Below, piece by piece: positions 1 to 10,928 of a DNA stretch of 64,000 bases. The notes below the pieces were generated by a model that did not search any database, was not told the DNA's origin, and saw only the letters and a program-made list of their open reading frames with translations. The stretch covers positions 16,265,088-16,329,087 of the forward strand of contig NC_069124.1 in the NCBI RefSeq assembly GCF_026914265.1, in the 5' to 3' direction. Made by a program: the position numbers and the translations under genes. Position 1 is the first letter of the stretch. Each line of letters starts with the position of its first letter. The DNA comes from Mya arenaria (Eukaryota > Mollusca > Bivalvia > Myida > Myidae).

Positions 1-31
<31 letters not shown>

Positions 32-39
32 TAATAATA

Positions 40-95
<56 letters not shown>

Positions 96-146
96 TAATA
101 ATAATAATAATAATGATAAATAATAATAATAATAATCATAATAATA

Positions 147-184
<38 letters not shown>
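1..184. repeat. (TAA)n microsatellite
   Basis: The first 184 bases are almost pure TAA/AAT trinucleotide repeat with a few single-base interruptions. The array runs off the left edge, so its full length is unknown. The following 276 bases (185-460) hold no recognisable gene. Confidence 0.97.
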
Positions 185-460
185 GTCGCGTTTAATTACA
201 GGCATTTTCGATGGCGACGGAAATCGGAGACAAGGATACATAAGAATCGTGGGTGGCTGTCGGATTCATAAAAGAAATGTTTTGTAACGTGTCGACTAAA
301 TATGATGATAGACTTAAATTGATCATTCAAAAATGTCGATTTGCATCTGTGAATGTTAATGTTTTCGAAAACTTCGATTGTTGTGCAATTATTTTTTTCT
401 GGTCAATAAAAAACAAGAGAACATGTCAAGGGGCTGTCAGTTTCTAAATGAGTAGGTAGT

Positions 461-734
461 CAGTGGCGGTTCTAGCGGGTGGGCACAAGGGCCTGTGCCC
501 CTCCCAGTTGACAGGCGACTAAAGTTTATTTTTATCTTTAATTGTTACTTTAACATTTAAAACAATGATTTGTTTTATTCTTATTTATACACAGTATGTC
601 CACTTTATACGATGTTTAAAAGTACTAATGAGTGAATGGTTAAAATGCATCAACGAATAATCATGTTTATGGGTTTTGACGGTTGCCCCCCCCCCCCCCC
701 CCCCAACAATTATGACTCCCAGGACCCGCCACTG
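461..734. mobile_element. hAT-like MITE with CAGTGGCGG ends
   Basis: The left end reads CAGTGGCGGTTCTAGC. The reverse complement of the right end begins CAGTGGCGGGTCC, so both termini share CAGTGGCGG. Such ends are common in non-autonomous hAT elements. A run of about 19 C lies inside near 686-704. No coding capacity is seen and no clear 8-bp target duplication was found, so the superfamily is an inference from the ends only. Confidence 0.55.
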
Positions 735-1249
735 GGAGAAATTGCTATATCATTTTGATCACCGTACTTGTCATCGACTCTGATATGAGCACGAAATGTT
801 TCCTCAGACGGAGGGTCCTATATAGGTTATAAATGAGACCAACAGTTGGCAGTGGACGGACCCAGCTTTTACGACTCTCCGAAAAATATTTTACGTAAGC
901 AAGCGGAATTATTCTTATTCTTCTAAGCGGGAACGGTCGGCTGCAATATGTTTTGAAGACCGTTCTTCTTGAAGGTCGTGGGGACCGTGAACATCCAGTA
1001 TAGCGTCAGCCTATCCATGGCGAATGGCCGTAATCTAGTTTTATCTGTGGACAGACATAGTTGGTGGGAACGGGCGGTATGAGCATCTCTGCTGGGCGAT
1101 TATCCGTGTTGGTAGCGATCAGCTGGAAACAAATGACCGAAGCCCTTCTAGTTATCCCTGGTGAGGTCCGGCGACACAAACGGTCGGAGCCTGTCTACAA
1201 GACGGCCGGAGCATTTACTACTCTCGACGTTAACCCATCTGCAGGGCGA
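735..1249. other. Region downstream of glutaredoxin, with a possible decayed exon copy
   Basis: No complete gene is seen. On the minus strand, 1075-1126 aligns without gaps to 1304-1355 of glutaredoxin exon 2, with about two thirds of bases identical. The shared cores are GAGATGCTC and CGCT-AGCTGA-like blocks. Around 1200-1250 there is a weaker match. This looks like a decayed duplicate of the last exon. Confidence 0.4.
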
Positions 1250-2284
1250 TCATTTGGCTGTTTTTCCTGAAGGAATCCCTGAAAACGGGTCATTTTGTGT
1301 GGCCGTTCGGAGCATCTCCGCTAAGCGGTCGTCCCGGTGTAAAGCGGTCAGCTGCTCCAAGCCGCCGATGTAGCTGCCTTGAACAAACACCGCCGGGAGC
1401 TGGAAAAATATAGAAATGTTGACTATTCGACTGTCTGAATATATTTGACCAATGAACAACTGATCAAATTGATTTATGTATATAATATGATGCTCTATTG
1501 TATATAAGCAACCGACGATAGAAGCTGTCCAGTTCGATGTGTATCATGCAAGTTCATGGTACCTATAAAATAGTTTGGATTTACTCAAACCAGCAAAGCG
1601 GAAGTTAAGGACATTATACTATGGGTGAATCAGTGAATGTTACTTAAAAGAAATTAGATCAATATGAAAATTAAAAGGTTCACCACGCGTTTAAAGATTT
1701 AATTTATACCATTGTTTGCAGATCAAATATTTTGAATACCAGTTTAAACTTAAGGTTTTAGATAACAAAACAATAGTTTGTACAAATGACATGTCACCTA
1801 TTTCACCATAATTAGTTTAAACAACACAATACGGTGGTCTGCAATCGGAAGAAATAGGAATCAAATAAGAGAGTTGATAGTTTTGACTGGTTCAATATAT
1901 AAACTGCATCATGATCTCGATCGTGTCTCAAATTTCACATATCAAATATTTCTGAAATATTAATTGTTAGAAAAACTTTAAGCGTCATGATTGATACTAA
2001 CTACTCACCACTGAGTTTCCTGTAACAAGTTTGAGGTAATTCCGGTAAGCCCGAGCGTCCGTCTGCCCCTCAACGTCCACAAAACACACCTCTTCCGGTT
2101 TAATCGTCCGTTTCATGTACTTCCGGCAAATATTTCTGGCACCCAGACAGTAAGGGCATCCTGGTCTCGAGAAGACAACGGCTGCATGACCCCGAACTAT
2201 TCGATCGACAGTGTCCTTGACCCCACCAGTCGCTATGGCAACTGAATTAGCATTGTCTTGGTACCCGTCTTTATATGCACTCAT
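1250..2284 (-). CDS. Dithiol glutaredoxin, two exons
   Basis: Glutaredoxins use glutathione to reduce protein and mixed disulfides in the cytosol or mitochondria. Exon 1 is 2009-2284 (92 codons) and ends at a GTGAGT donor. Exon 2 is 1250-1399 and follows a TTTTTCCAG acceptor. Both junctions are phase 0. The joined protein has 141 residues. Visible family marks, in order, are a beta strand leading into the SRPGCPYC active site (Cys43 and Cys46), the cis-proline stretch TGNSVLPAVF (Pro94) and the glutathione-binding GSYIGG (Gly104-Gly105). A roughly 33-residue N-terminal extension precedes the fold and is not clearly a targeting peptide. The C-terminal 15 residues after LAEMLRTA are lineage-specific in look. 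The 609-bp intron is unremarkable. Family assignment is firm; the orthologue name within the family is not. Confidence 0.9.
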
Positions 2285-3120
2285 TTTTTTACTAGAATGT
2301 TGCTGAGCAAATTTGAAAAAAGAACATGAAGTTCAGCAAGAACTTCAGTTTCGAGTTCAAAAATATGTTATTCCAAAAGTGCTGCTTTTCTGTCACTAAT
2401 TAAAAATGTGTTCATTACAATGCTGAGGTAATTTCCGTCCATTCAACATTGTTCTACAGAAAAATGCTTAAAACTCAAAATCCCAAAATAAATTGTCTCG
2501 TCAATCCAGGATTCTAACAAACCCTTTCTGTTCACGTTGACATTGGAAGTATTTTGGCAATTGGCTTCTACAACACTTGTTAAATATGATTCCGATCTTT
2601 GATAATCGGGTGTCATCGTGAAATGAACGCACACACAACGCAGAGCATCTGCCACTCCGATATTTAAATACCGGCGAAATAATAATGCATTTGTTTCAGA
2701 TTTCAGCAGTCAATATCATTTATTCCATAACATTGTGTATCATTTGTATTTATAATTGAGAATAATGGGCCGCATTTACGGAAACAAAGCAGTCAATCTA
2801 AACAATAGCTTTATCACCGTTTCTCCTTTTGTTCAAATATGGATTTCTACCGCAGACTTTCTTTTAAATCGGAATTGTGCCAAATTATTTCAAAACATAT
2901 CATTTACGGCGAAGGGTAAAACAAACACAAACGTTTTAAGTTATCCACTCTATTTCCATTATTCAAATGCGGTCATCGATATTATGTCATACTATATTTA
3001 ACGTTTGTGCAGCTCTGTTATATGGTTATGAAATATACACAATGCCACGTATAAAATTTGTTTGAAATATTCATTTAGCTATGTATCAAATTAAATTAAA
3101 CTCGTATAATTTGATATCAT
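2285..3120. other. Upstream of glutaredoxin, no gene seen
   Basis: This should hold the promoter and 5' UTR of the minus-strand glutaredoxin gene. I see no clear TATA box, no conserved coding stretch and no repeat of note. Confidence 0.6.
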
Positions 3121-3780
3121 ATCTTTGACCCGATGACCCCTAAAAACAATAGGGTCATCTAATAGTCAGGCCCAACCCTCATGTCACGTTTGATGACCAT
3201 AGGTCCAAGATTGTCAAGTTTGCGTTCAAGGTCAGTGTGACCTTTTCCTTTAATCCGATGCCCCTTAAATTATATAGGGGTCAGCTACTGGTCAGGCCCA
3301 ACCACCAAGTCAAGTTTGAGGGTCATGGCTGTAGGCGTTGTCGAGTAATCAACAGGACAACCATTTAGCATTTAAGGTCACTGTGGCTTTGACCTTTGAT
3401 CCGATGACCCGTTAAATCAATAGGGGTAATCTACTGGTCAGGCCCAGCCTCAATGGCAAGTTGATGACCATAGGTCCAGGAATTGTTGAGTTAACAATTG
3501 GACATGCTTTGACAACCATTTCCCATTAAGGGTCACTGTCAATTTGACCTTTGACCCTATGATCCCTCAAAATAAAAAAGTCACCTAATGGTCAGGCCCA
3601 ACTTTCATGTCAAGTTTGATGACAATAGGTCCAGGATTTGTCGAGTTATCACTCGGACACGTTTTGTTCTAACGGCGGACCGACCGACCGACTGACCTAC
3701 CAAACGGTCGACCGACCGACCGACCGACATGTGCAAAGCAATATACCCCCTCTTCTTCGATAGGGTTGGGGGCATAAATA
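3121..3780. repeat. Degenerate tandem array with GACC-rich tail
   Basis: Four diverged units are marked by GTCAGGCCCA at about 3166, 3292, 3438 and 3592, giving spacings of 126, 146 and 154 bp. Each unit also carries a 'gaccatrggtccag' block and a 'tttgacc-cgatgacc' block. The array ends in a run of GACC/GACG tetramers (about 3676-3728) and a 'caatataccccctc' tail. A tandem core plus simple-repeat tail is the layout of non-autonomous Helitron-like 'pearl' elements known in bivalves; that assignment is inference. Confidence 0.6.
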
Positions 3781-4126
3781 GAAGTTATAAAGCACAGAAA
3801 GCTACCGATGGATAATTCGGAACATCTCGGCCACTTTCCATAGAACGCAACCTCGGATGTATGCCGGTACATCAATGGAAGTAGTTCGCATTTTTTTTAA
3901 ATAATTGCATTGATTAATTGTAGTGTTAAAACGTGTGTTTTGTATTTCTAAGTTTAAATTGATTGTCAGTGAAGTGTATAAATAATTTAGAAACCCACGA
4001 GTATTAGGAAAAACTGCTAAATTGAAATTACTGCGCGATCATCTTGCAGTGTAGTTAAATGTTAAGATTTTTGACATGAAAACCATCTGTATACATCCGA
4101 AGTTGTTTAAGATGGGAATTGGTATG
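3781..4126. other. No gene; short dispersed repeat
   Basis: No coding signal. The stretch 3840-3880, read on the minus strand, contains GCATACATCCGAGGTTG, which recurs exactly at about 62899 on the plus strand with further partial similarity downstream. It is therefore part of a dispersed repeat. Confidence 0.5.
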
Positions 4127-4199
4127 GCTGTTATGAGCGCCTGAGTGATCCCGTTGGTATCATCGTATCGTCGGGATCATTTCAGGCGCTCATAACAGC
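4127..4199. repeat. Near-perfect 73-nt hairpin
   Basis: The left arm starts GCTGTTATGAGCGCCTGA and the right arm is its reverse complement with one bulged base and a single mismatch. The arms are about 27-28 bp with an 18-nt loop. It could be a tiny foldback element or a transcribed hairpin. No poly-T or promoter context decides between these. Confidence 0.75.
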
Positions 4200-4466
4200 A
4201 GTAAAAGTAGTCGAAAAGAATTGTGTATGGCGAAATTTTGGCGATAGTGTGTATATTTTTAATCGGATTCCTGCTACAATTTGGAATAACCGGTAAGATT
4301 GTTGTGTCATTTCGATGTAAAAATGATTATTCTTTGCGCGGAACGCAGTGATATGCTTAGGATTGGTATAAGCCCGGGTATGTTAGCTATACAATTCATG
4401 TTTGAACTGGACGTTTACCGTTTTCATGACGAAGTGTGTTTGGCAGAGTTTCTTCTCTTTTCAATA

Positions 4467-4690
4467 ATATAACCCTAGTGGATTTTTAGATTTTGTAGAA
4501 TGTTGAAATATCGTCGACAAATCATGATTAATAGTTGAATTGTGTTCCATGACGTGATAAGAAGTCCATAAAATGTTGTATTGTTTTTATTTTCAGGATC
4601 AAGACTGATTTTACCCAGCTGAGGCCACAGACAATTATTAAAAGTAAGCCAGGGGCAGCTGTTGGGATCTGCATCATACATTCAAGTCTC
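4467..4690 (+). repeat. Dispersed element, partner of 60239-60400
   Basis: Blocks here recur in the same order at 60239-60400: AATATAACCCTAGTGGA, a 'cgtgataa' block, 'ttttacccagctga', 'aagccaggggca' and 'tctgcatcatac-ttcaagt'. Similarity extends over roughly 160-220 bp with indels. The block after 'ttttattttcag' resembles a splice acceptor followed by a short reading frame. It may be a repeat or a duplicated exon. Confidence 0.55.
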
Positions 4691-6104
4691 TGTGGTATAA
4701 AATTATACGAATGAACTTAAAATATGTATGAAAAGAGCCAATTAACAAGCTGTAAAAGATAACAAAAAAGGACATTTAAGGGTCATTCTATGTAATGACT
4801 TGTGATCGTCTTATTTAAGAAACCCATCATAAGACCACCTCAAAATCACCCACCATAGGTTTGCACGACCTTCGGTGTGTTTGTTTACAAAAGTGGGCCT
4901 TACTGGTAACTGGGCCGCTTTCACCCGCTACCATTTCAAATGCCACGTGTGATTATGCCTTACGAAACCATGCCAAACAAAAATATTCGAGCCCCAACAT
5001 TGAGTTACTGGCAATTTGAACTGGCATGGTTTAGCTACCGTAACACCTCTGTCTGTGTTTCGACGATTGTATTAAGTCAGCGCCTTAAGCCTTTTGATGG
5101 TCTGTTTGAGCCCCAACCTACAGGTAATGCAACTATACAAAAAGATTGTTACAGGTGAGGCCATAGCATCTGTCGAATCAATATGTCAGATTCAAAACAA
5201 TTAAATGTAAATATTGTTGTATACATACCTTTATTACCGCTGTTAACAAGATTACAATAAGACTACAAGCAAAATAATATTATTATAAAGCATGAAACTT
5301 TAATTGCCAAATTTCAGATAAATGGCAACGGAACTGTAAATATATTTATGAATGTATTCTGTAAAAAGTGTCCATGTCTTTATAATATTTTTGTAAACGA
5401 ATGCAACGAAAATTGCTGAGTTGTTTATTATTGTTCTGATGTTCTAGCTAGGATGATAATGCTTAAGGGAGAAATTAAATGAACCCTTTGATAGAAAGGT
5501 TGTATGATTACTATTGAGGATAAAGAAGTGTGGTTCCTACAACATACACGAGCATTACCCTCATACCAATTCTCTTTTACAATTTTGCATTTGTGTTGCT
5601 TATGGGCAAAACAGTTTGGTATCAAAGTTTTAGGCTTAAGTTGACGAAATATCCCTTTTTAGTATGTATCAATTAAGGTAAAAACACGGGCATTTCGTCG
5701 GTACGAAATTGTACGGGGAACATCTCAGTAGGATGTAATTTGTGATACTTGATAAACATCCGGTCGACATTGACCTTACTTTACCAGTTCATTGATAGAT
5801 GTCAAACGAAGTGAGCCATTTCAGAGGTGAACCAAACATTCTTTAACGATCTCGGAATCCGTTACATAACATGTATAGCTCTAAGCTAAATATCCGTGCA
5901 TCTCGTGCGCGGCACGTACAAAATTACTGACCAGTTAAGCACCTCTTGGTGAATGTTCAAAATACATGGTCACTGATACACATGAGATCTCAAATGTGTC
6001 ACTCTATGCTTGATTTCCGCAATCGAATCCCTCGTGATCGTCGTGAATAAATGTGAGATTATCGCACAATAGCCGGCTACAAACTAGATCATAGAGAGAT
6101 CATT
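4691..6104. other. No gene recognised
   Basis: About 1.4 kb of AT-rich DNA with only short, unsupported reading frames and no splice-bounded conserved peptide. Confidence 0.5.
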
Positions 6105-6225
6105 TTCTCCCACCACAGATAAGTAGATCCAATAATTTAACCATGCTAGAAATTCTTTTCTCCCACCTCAGATAAGTAGATCCAATAATTTAACCATGCT
6201 AGATATTCTTATCTTGCCCACGGGC
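6105..6225. repeat. 53-bp tandem duplication in a dispersed repeat
   Basis: Two copies of a 53-bp unit begin at 6105 and 6158 (TTCTCCCACC-CAGATAAG start, then TAGATCCAATAATTTAACCA). They differ at very few positions. The second copy continues into 'ttatcttgcccacggg'. The reverse complement of that same order appears at 35195-35262, so the unit belongs to an interspersed family. Confidence 0.75.
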
Positions 6226-6747
6226 GAAGATAAAATGCCCGTATGGAACTTCTTTTTAATGGTCACCACATTGTAATTACCTCCCTTGTTGAAGACTGTC
6301 GTCAGTAGCATCAAGAAAATCTTGTCTTATGGTAATATTTAGAACGCTGATTAATTATTTCTCGCTTCAAATGCCACCATAAAACAGTTTTCACGCACCA
6401 TTCAAGAAATAATGCTTCATTCTCCTTAGAACTATTTAAAAAGACCGATTTGACTATTAAAATTAACTGGATCACTGCGCGCATATCCATGACAACCACG
6501 TGCTGTCGCATATCCATACGCAATTATTTTCACTAAGCACAAAAGAGTTCCAGCAAAAAATACATTTTTACTTAATTTTGTTTAACTGAGGTGGGAGAAA
6601 AAGCATCTACCATACCCGCTCGTGTAAGATATGTTCATCCCAACCCTCGCGCAGGGTGTTTTGCGGAAACTCGGTTCTCGGCCATGGAAAATACTAATAT
6701 TTAATTTCTGATTGTTTGCAAAGTTGACTCGGAACAAAGGAATGAGG
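6226..6747. other. No gene recognised
   Basis: A 'ctgaggtgggagaaa' block at about 6585 echoes the dispersed repeat at 6105-6225. Otherwise nothing is recognised. The 3' end of the minus-strand coiled-coil gene lies at the right edge. Confidence 0.4.
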
Positions 6748-7254
6748 TCAGAGTTGAGTTGCCTTAACTTGAATGTCATCACATTTATTGACTTTACCGG
6801 ACTTATTTTTCTGAGAACTTTGCGAATGGTGAATAACTTCTAACGAATCGCTGATCTCTGTAGGCATTTTTATATTCGCCCTCCGGTTAAGGACATCAGA
6901 AGCTCGCAGATCATGAATTGTGTCGGGGCCTCTAGGGCCAAACTCTGGGAAGGCCGACTTGCTGCTATCTGCTATGTCGACGTCATCAAGTTGGCGTAGT
7001 AGCTCCTCGATCTCTTTACGAAGTATTCGAGTCTCAGCCGACTGACGACGCTCTATAACAAGGTGTTGAAGCCGCGCATGCTCACGCAAAAGTACATCAC
7101 GTAAATTAACACCAGGAGAGGGTTTCTTTGGCGTCAGCTTTTGTAAGTCTGATTTCAAAGATACCTCTTCATTTTCAAGACCAACCAGCTGATCTTGAAT
7201 GCTTGCAGTATGCTTATATACTTGTTCTTTGGGACGAGCCCAAGTATCCGCCAT
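6748..7254 (-). CDS. Uncharacterised coiled-coil protein, 168 aa
   Basis: This is a single open frame. I place the start at the second Met (MADTWARPKEQ, 7254) because its context AAAAATGG is better than that of the Met nine codons upstream. The first hundred residues are Glu/Lys/Leu-rich and predicted helical, with heptad-like stretches (around residues 10-45 and 60-95, including LRKEIEELLRQLDD). The remaining part is polar and looks disordered, with a Lys-rich end. No signal peptide or membrane segment is seen. I do not recognise the family. Its length, charge pattern and absence of repeats suggest a host gene, perhaps cytoskeletal or centrosomal, but that is a guess. It may have further exons. 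Confidence 0.5.
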   Translation of the reverse strand: MADTWARPKEQVYKHTASIQDQLVGLENEEVSLKSDLQKLTPKKPSPGVNLRDVLLREHARLQHLVIERRQSAETRILRKEIEELLRQLDDVDIADSSKSAFPEFGPRGPDTIHDLRASDVLNRRANIKMPTEISDSLEVIHHSQSSQKNKSGKVNKCDDIQVKATQL

Positions 7255-7410
7255 TTTTGGCAACGAACAAAGAAGACACACGTCCGAACCGAATTAAAAC
7301 TAAAGAACAAGTGAGAAAGGCGCCAAAATAAAAAGGGTGGACAATTAAACAATTAAACATTCGGCAATGAGAAACAGTTCCCTCCCTTAAAGATTATTAA
7401 ATTTCCTCAA

Positions 7411-7810
7411 AAAATTTCAATTTACTGACCAGTTCGCTGACCATATAGAAATAGATGAAAACTGCTGACCAATTGAATATTGGAGACCATAAAGATCGAT
7501 AGTTAATACTGTATGTTATAGAAGAATAGATAATGTTATACTTTAAGGTGTTAGTCAGATGATTTCACGTTATTGTCGAGTGAATGCCACTGACCTTAAT
7601 AGCATAACTCGAAATTGATGTTTTAAAACTAAACTGACCAAAATAGTCTTTTTCGGCATCTTTTGAATTGTGCTGACTAATTGAAGTCATAGCTTTAGTT
7701 GACACTGATGAATAGAGACGTTACTGACCAATATGGTCAGCCTTTTAGTGTTAGTCAGTTTATTTTAAGTTTTGGTCTAATGAATACTGCTGACCAGTTG
7801 AACATATAGC
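7411..7810. repeat. Interspersed repeat rich in CTGACCA motifs
   Basis: The block contains many copies of 'gctgaccaattg'-like words. The portion 'gaccatatagaaatagatgaaa-actgctgacc' matches 27985-28050 in order and wording, so both are copies of one dispersed family. No coding content is seen. Confidence 0.55.
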
Positions 7811-9199
7811 CTTACTTATATCGGAGATCCTACCAAGAGGGCACAACCTTTTCAACGTGCAGACCCGAAACGCATATAGCATTCGAGGCCGGAGTTCTTG
7901 ATAATTGGAATACTGTCATTGTTGAGACCAACTATCTGCTGCAAGAGTTGTCGAAGTCCATTGGTTGGCTGCTGTCAGTGGGAGTTCAACTCGATGCACG
8001 GTGAGTTACGTCGATTTATTTTCAGAGATGCTCTTCATCTTAACTTATGATATTACATGCAGGGAACCATCCACAGTCAAAAGCCGCTTGTTTAGCTGTG
8101 GTACCTCATTTGGTCTAAACGTTTATGATTCAAGGCATAAACGGATCGATATACATGTATTCGGTAACCCTTTTCAGCAAAGGAGGCATTTACATGCGCG
8201 TCAACTTCGCGCTGTTACCACATCATTTCGGCAATGATGGCAATTGGTAAATAAAATAAAGAGTGTGGAACAAAAAAGGCAGAAAAGACGTTCATTCTGA
8301 TATTGATCCAACTCCTGATTCAAGACAGATGTGAATGTTGCGGTGTGTGTGGGGGGGGGGGGGGGGTCAGAGTGTAGCAGCCAACACAGCCATTTGAAGA
8401 TCTCGGCGGAGCTCTCTCTGGTCGAGGCTATTGCACTAAAATTCATATTGAGTTATTATCTGAGGTACAAAACATGTATGTGTTCTTCTTACATAAAAGA
8501 TCAATATGTTTGTAAGGAATAAGTATAATAATGGTAAGAGGCGTGGAGTTAAGTACAAAAAGTACAATTATAACATAATTTGGTAATGAATTTTGGTTAA
8601 CAATCTTAAGTCTGTATTAAACATATGTCACATATCACGAACATATCCATCTCTAGCCCGGCATGTTGGTTTATTTCCTGTCACAATTCAGATGGGCAGC
8701 ACACACACCCCTCAACATCACCCTTTCCTTTCATGTCATTCAACTTTAAGTTAGAGAACCGGGTCTGCCAGCAGTGACGTCACTGTTAATGATGATGATA
8801 TGTTAACCTCCATAACAACCTTTAACTGAAATGAACATGAACTGTAATTGTATATTGTGGTTGTTTACAATTTTGTTGCTATATTATAGACATTTGCAAT
8901 GTATGTATAAACATGTCATTGAGTAATATTAGCAATACAATTGTTCTCTCACTGTTTTGTTGCCATAGAAACAATAGTATAAATGCTGTGAATAGTTATC
9001 CTTATTGGCTCCATAAACGCAAAGTTTGATATATCATATTTTTTTAGTGAAACACAGATAGAGGCCCCATATTCACATGGCATGGTATATGCTACACTAG
9101 AACTCCGCGAGTCGGATGGGTCGCCTGACGAATTATTTACTGTCGACATTATAGCTGTTAGATTGGCATTTTATTCATTTATAGACAATGATGTTGCCA
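7811..9199. other. No gene; poly-G tract
   Basis: A run of about 18 G sits near 8348-8366, after GTGTGT. No conserved reading frame is seen. The plus-strand frame at 7965-8237 has no family signature. Confidence 0.5.
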
Positions 9200-10160
9200 T
9201 TTAAGTTTCAAGTGTAGGTGGCATTTGAACCCTCAATCAGATATACCTACGGAATGAGTTTCAGGTTGAAACCTCCTATAGTTTACGAGATAATGCCACG
9301 GACAAAACCTAAGCAAGAAAATTAACAAAGGGCAATAACTCTAAAAATATGGCAGCAAGAGTAACGGTTCTTGTGCACTGCACTTGCCCTCAATGAGATC
9401 TATCTAGCTATGAAGTTTCAAGTTGATACCTCTTATATTCTTTAAGATATGCCCCGGACAAAACTTTAAGCATGAAAATTAACAAAGGGCAATAACTTTA
9501 AAACTAAGAAAGCAAGAGTTACTGTTATTGTGCACTGCACTTGCCCTCAATGAGATATATCTAGCTATGAAGTTTCAAGTTGATACCTCTTATATGCTTC
9601 AAGATATGCCCCGGACAAAACTTTAAGCATGAAAATTAACAAAGGGCAATAACTTTAAAACTAAGAAAGCAAGAGTTACTGTTATTGTGCACTGCACTTG
9701 CCCTCAATGAGATCTATCTAGCTATGAAGTTTCAAGTTGATACCTCTTATATTCTTCAAGATATGCCCCGGACAAAACTTTAAGCATGAAAATTAACAAA
9801 GGGCAATAATTTTAAAACTAAGAAAGCAAGAGTTACTGTTATTGTGCACTGCACTTGCCCTCCATGAGATCTATCTACATACGAAGTTTCAAGTTGATAA
9901 CTCTTATATTCTACAAGATATGCCCCGGACAAAATTTTAAGCATGAAAAATAACAAAGGGCAATAACTCTAAAAATATGGAAGCAAGAGTAACAGTTCCT
10001 GTGCACTGCACTTGCCCTCAATTAGATCTATCTACATATGAAGTTTCAAGTTGATACCACTAATAGTTTAGGAGATATACCCCGGATAAGCGAAAATGGG
10101 ACGCGGACGCCGCCGCCGACAAAAGTAACCCCTATATGTCGTCTTTTCAGGCGACACAAA
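9200..10160. repeat. 157-bp tandem array, about five units
   Basis: The marker GCCCCGGACAAAAC falls at 9451, 9608, 9765 and 9922, exactly 157 bp apart. A diverged first unit lies near 9292 and a last one near 10079. Units contain 'aacaaagggcaataac' and 'tgtgcactgcacttgccctc'. The array ends with 'gacgcggacgccgccgcc' and 'ctatatgtcgtcttttcagg'. The unit length and unique tail recall the core arrays of bivalve Helitron-like non-autonomous elements, which is an inference. Confidence 0.85.
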
Positions 10161-10508
10161 ATTTGTAATGGTGGTGCCCTTTACCTATCCCGAAATGTTC
10201 CAAGTGAACTATGAGTATGTTGCCTATTACCCATACGTACATGCTCTGGATAAAAACGGACCAAACAAGCCATGCCAGTAGGGCATATGGACACCGTGGG
10301 CCTCTTGTTCAGTAATACCAAGATCCTGTAAAAACGAGATTTTTGCACTATTTTCGTTGTCATAGCAACCACATTTTCTGTATCATAAAAAAATATTAAA
10401 TTGCATGCATATACCACCTGCATGTATCAAGTTTGATTAACCTATGTTGCATTTTAAATAAACATGTTGCAATAAAAAAGACATAAATAAGTGAGTGTAT
10501 TTTATGTG
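10161..10508. other. No gene recognised
   Basis: Unique-looking AT-rich sequence between the 157-bp array and the LTR element. No coding or repeat signal stands out. Confidence 0.4.
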
Positions 10509-10513
10509 CCTAC

Positions 10514-10700
10514 TGTTATGTTATGAAGAACGACTGCATGTGTTCTAACTATTTATTATTGATACATATGATATTGGTGAGGATGGTACAGCTCTGACTG
10601 CTAGAGATAAACTGACCGCCTGTGTTGGCTGGCTGGCCTTATCATACAAGGTGAACTATAAATAGCGGGAGGAATTAATTCATTGCCGTATAATGTTACA
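10514..10700 (-). repeat. 3' LTR of the Steamer-like element
   Basis: This is the second 187-bp terminal repeat, preceded in element orientation by the purine tract at 10701-10712. Identity with the other LTR dates the insertion as very young. Confidence 0.93.
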
Positions 10701-10928
10701 TCTCCCTTCTTTACAAACAAAATATATTATCAATAAATATATATGTGATTTGATATCAAATTATTTATATTTATTTATAGAGGAAAAGAGAAGGAGTTAT
10801 TCAATGTTAGGGTTATAATAGCAGGATTTGAATTTCATCGGAAATTTATTAAAGGTTGTCAGACTAATTTAAACATCAAACAACTAATTTAGATAAGTGA
10901 TTCAATCAGCTTACAAGCGAAATGAACA

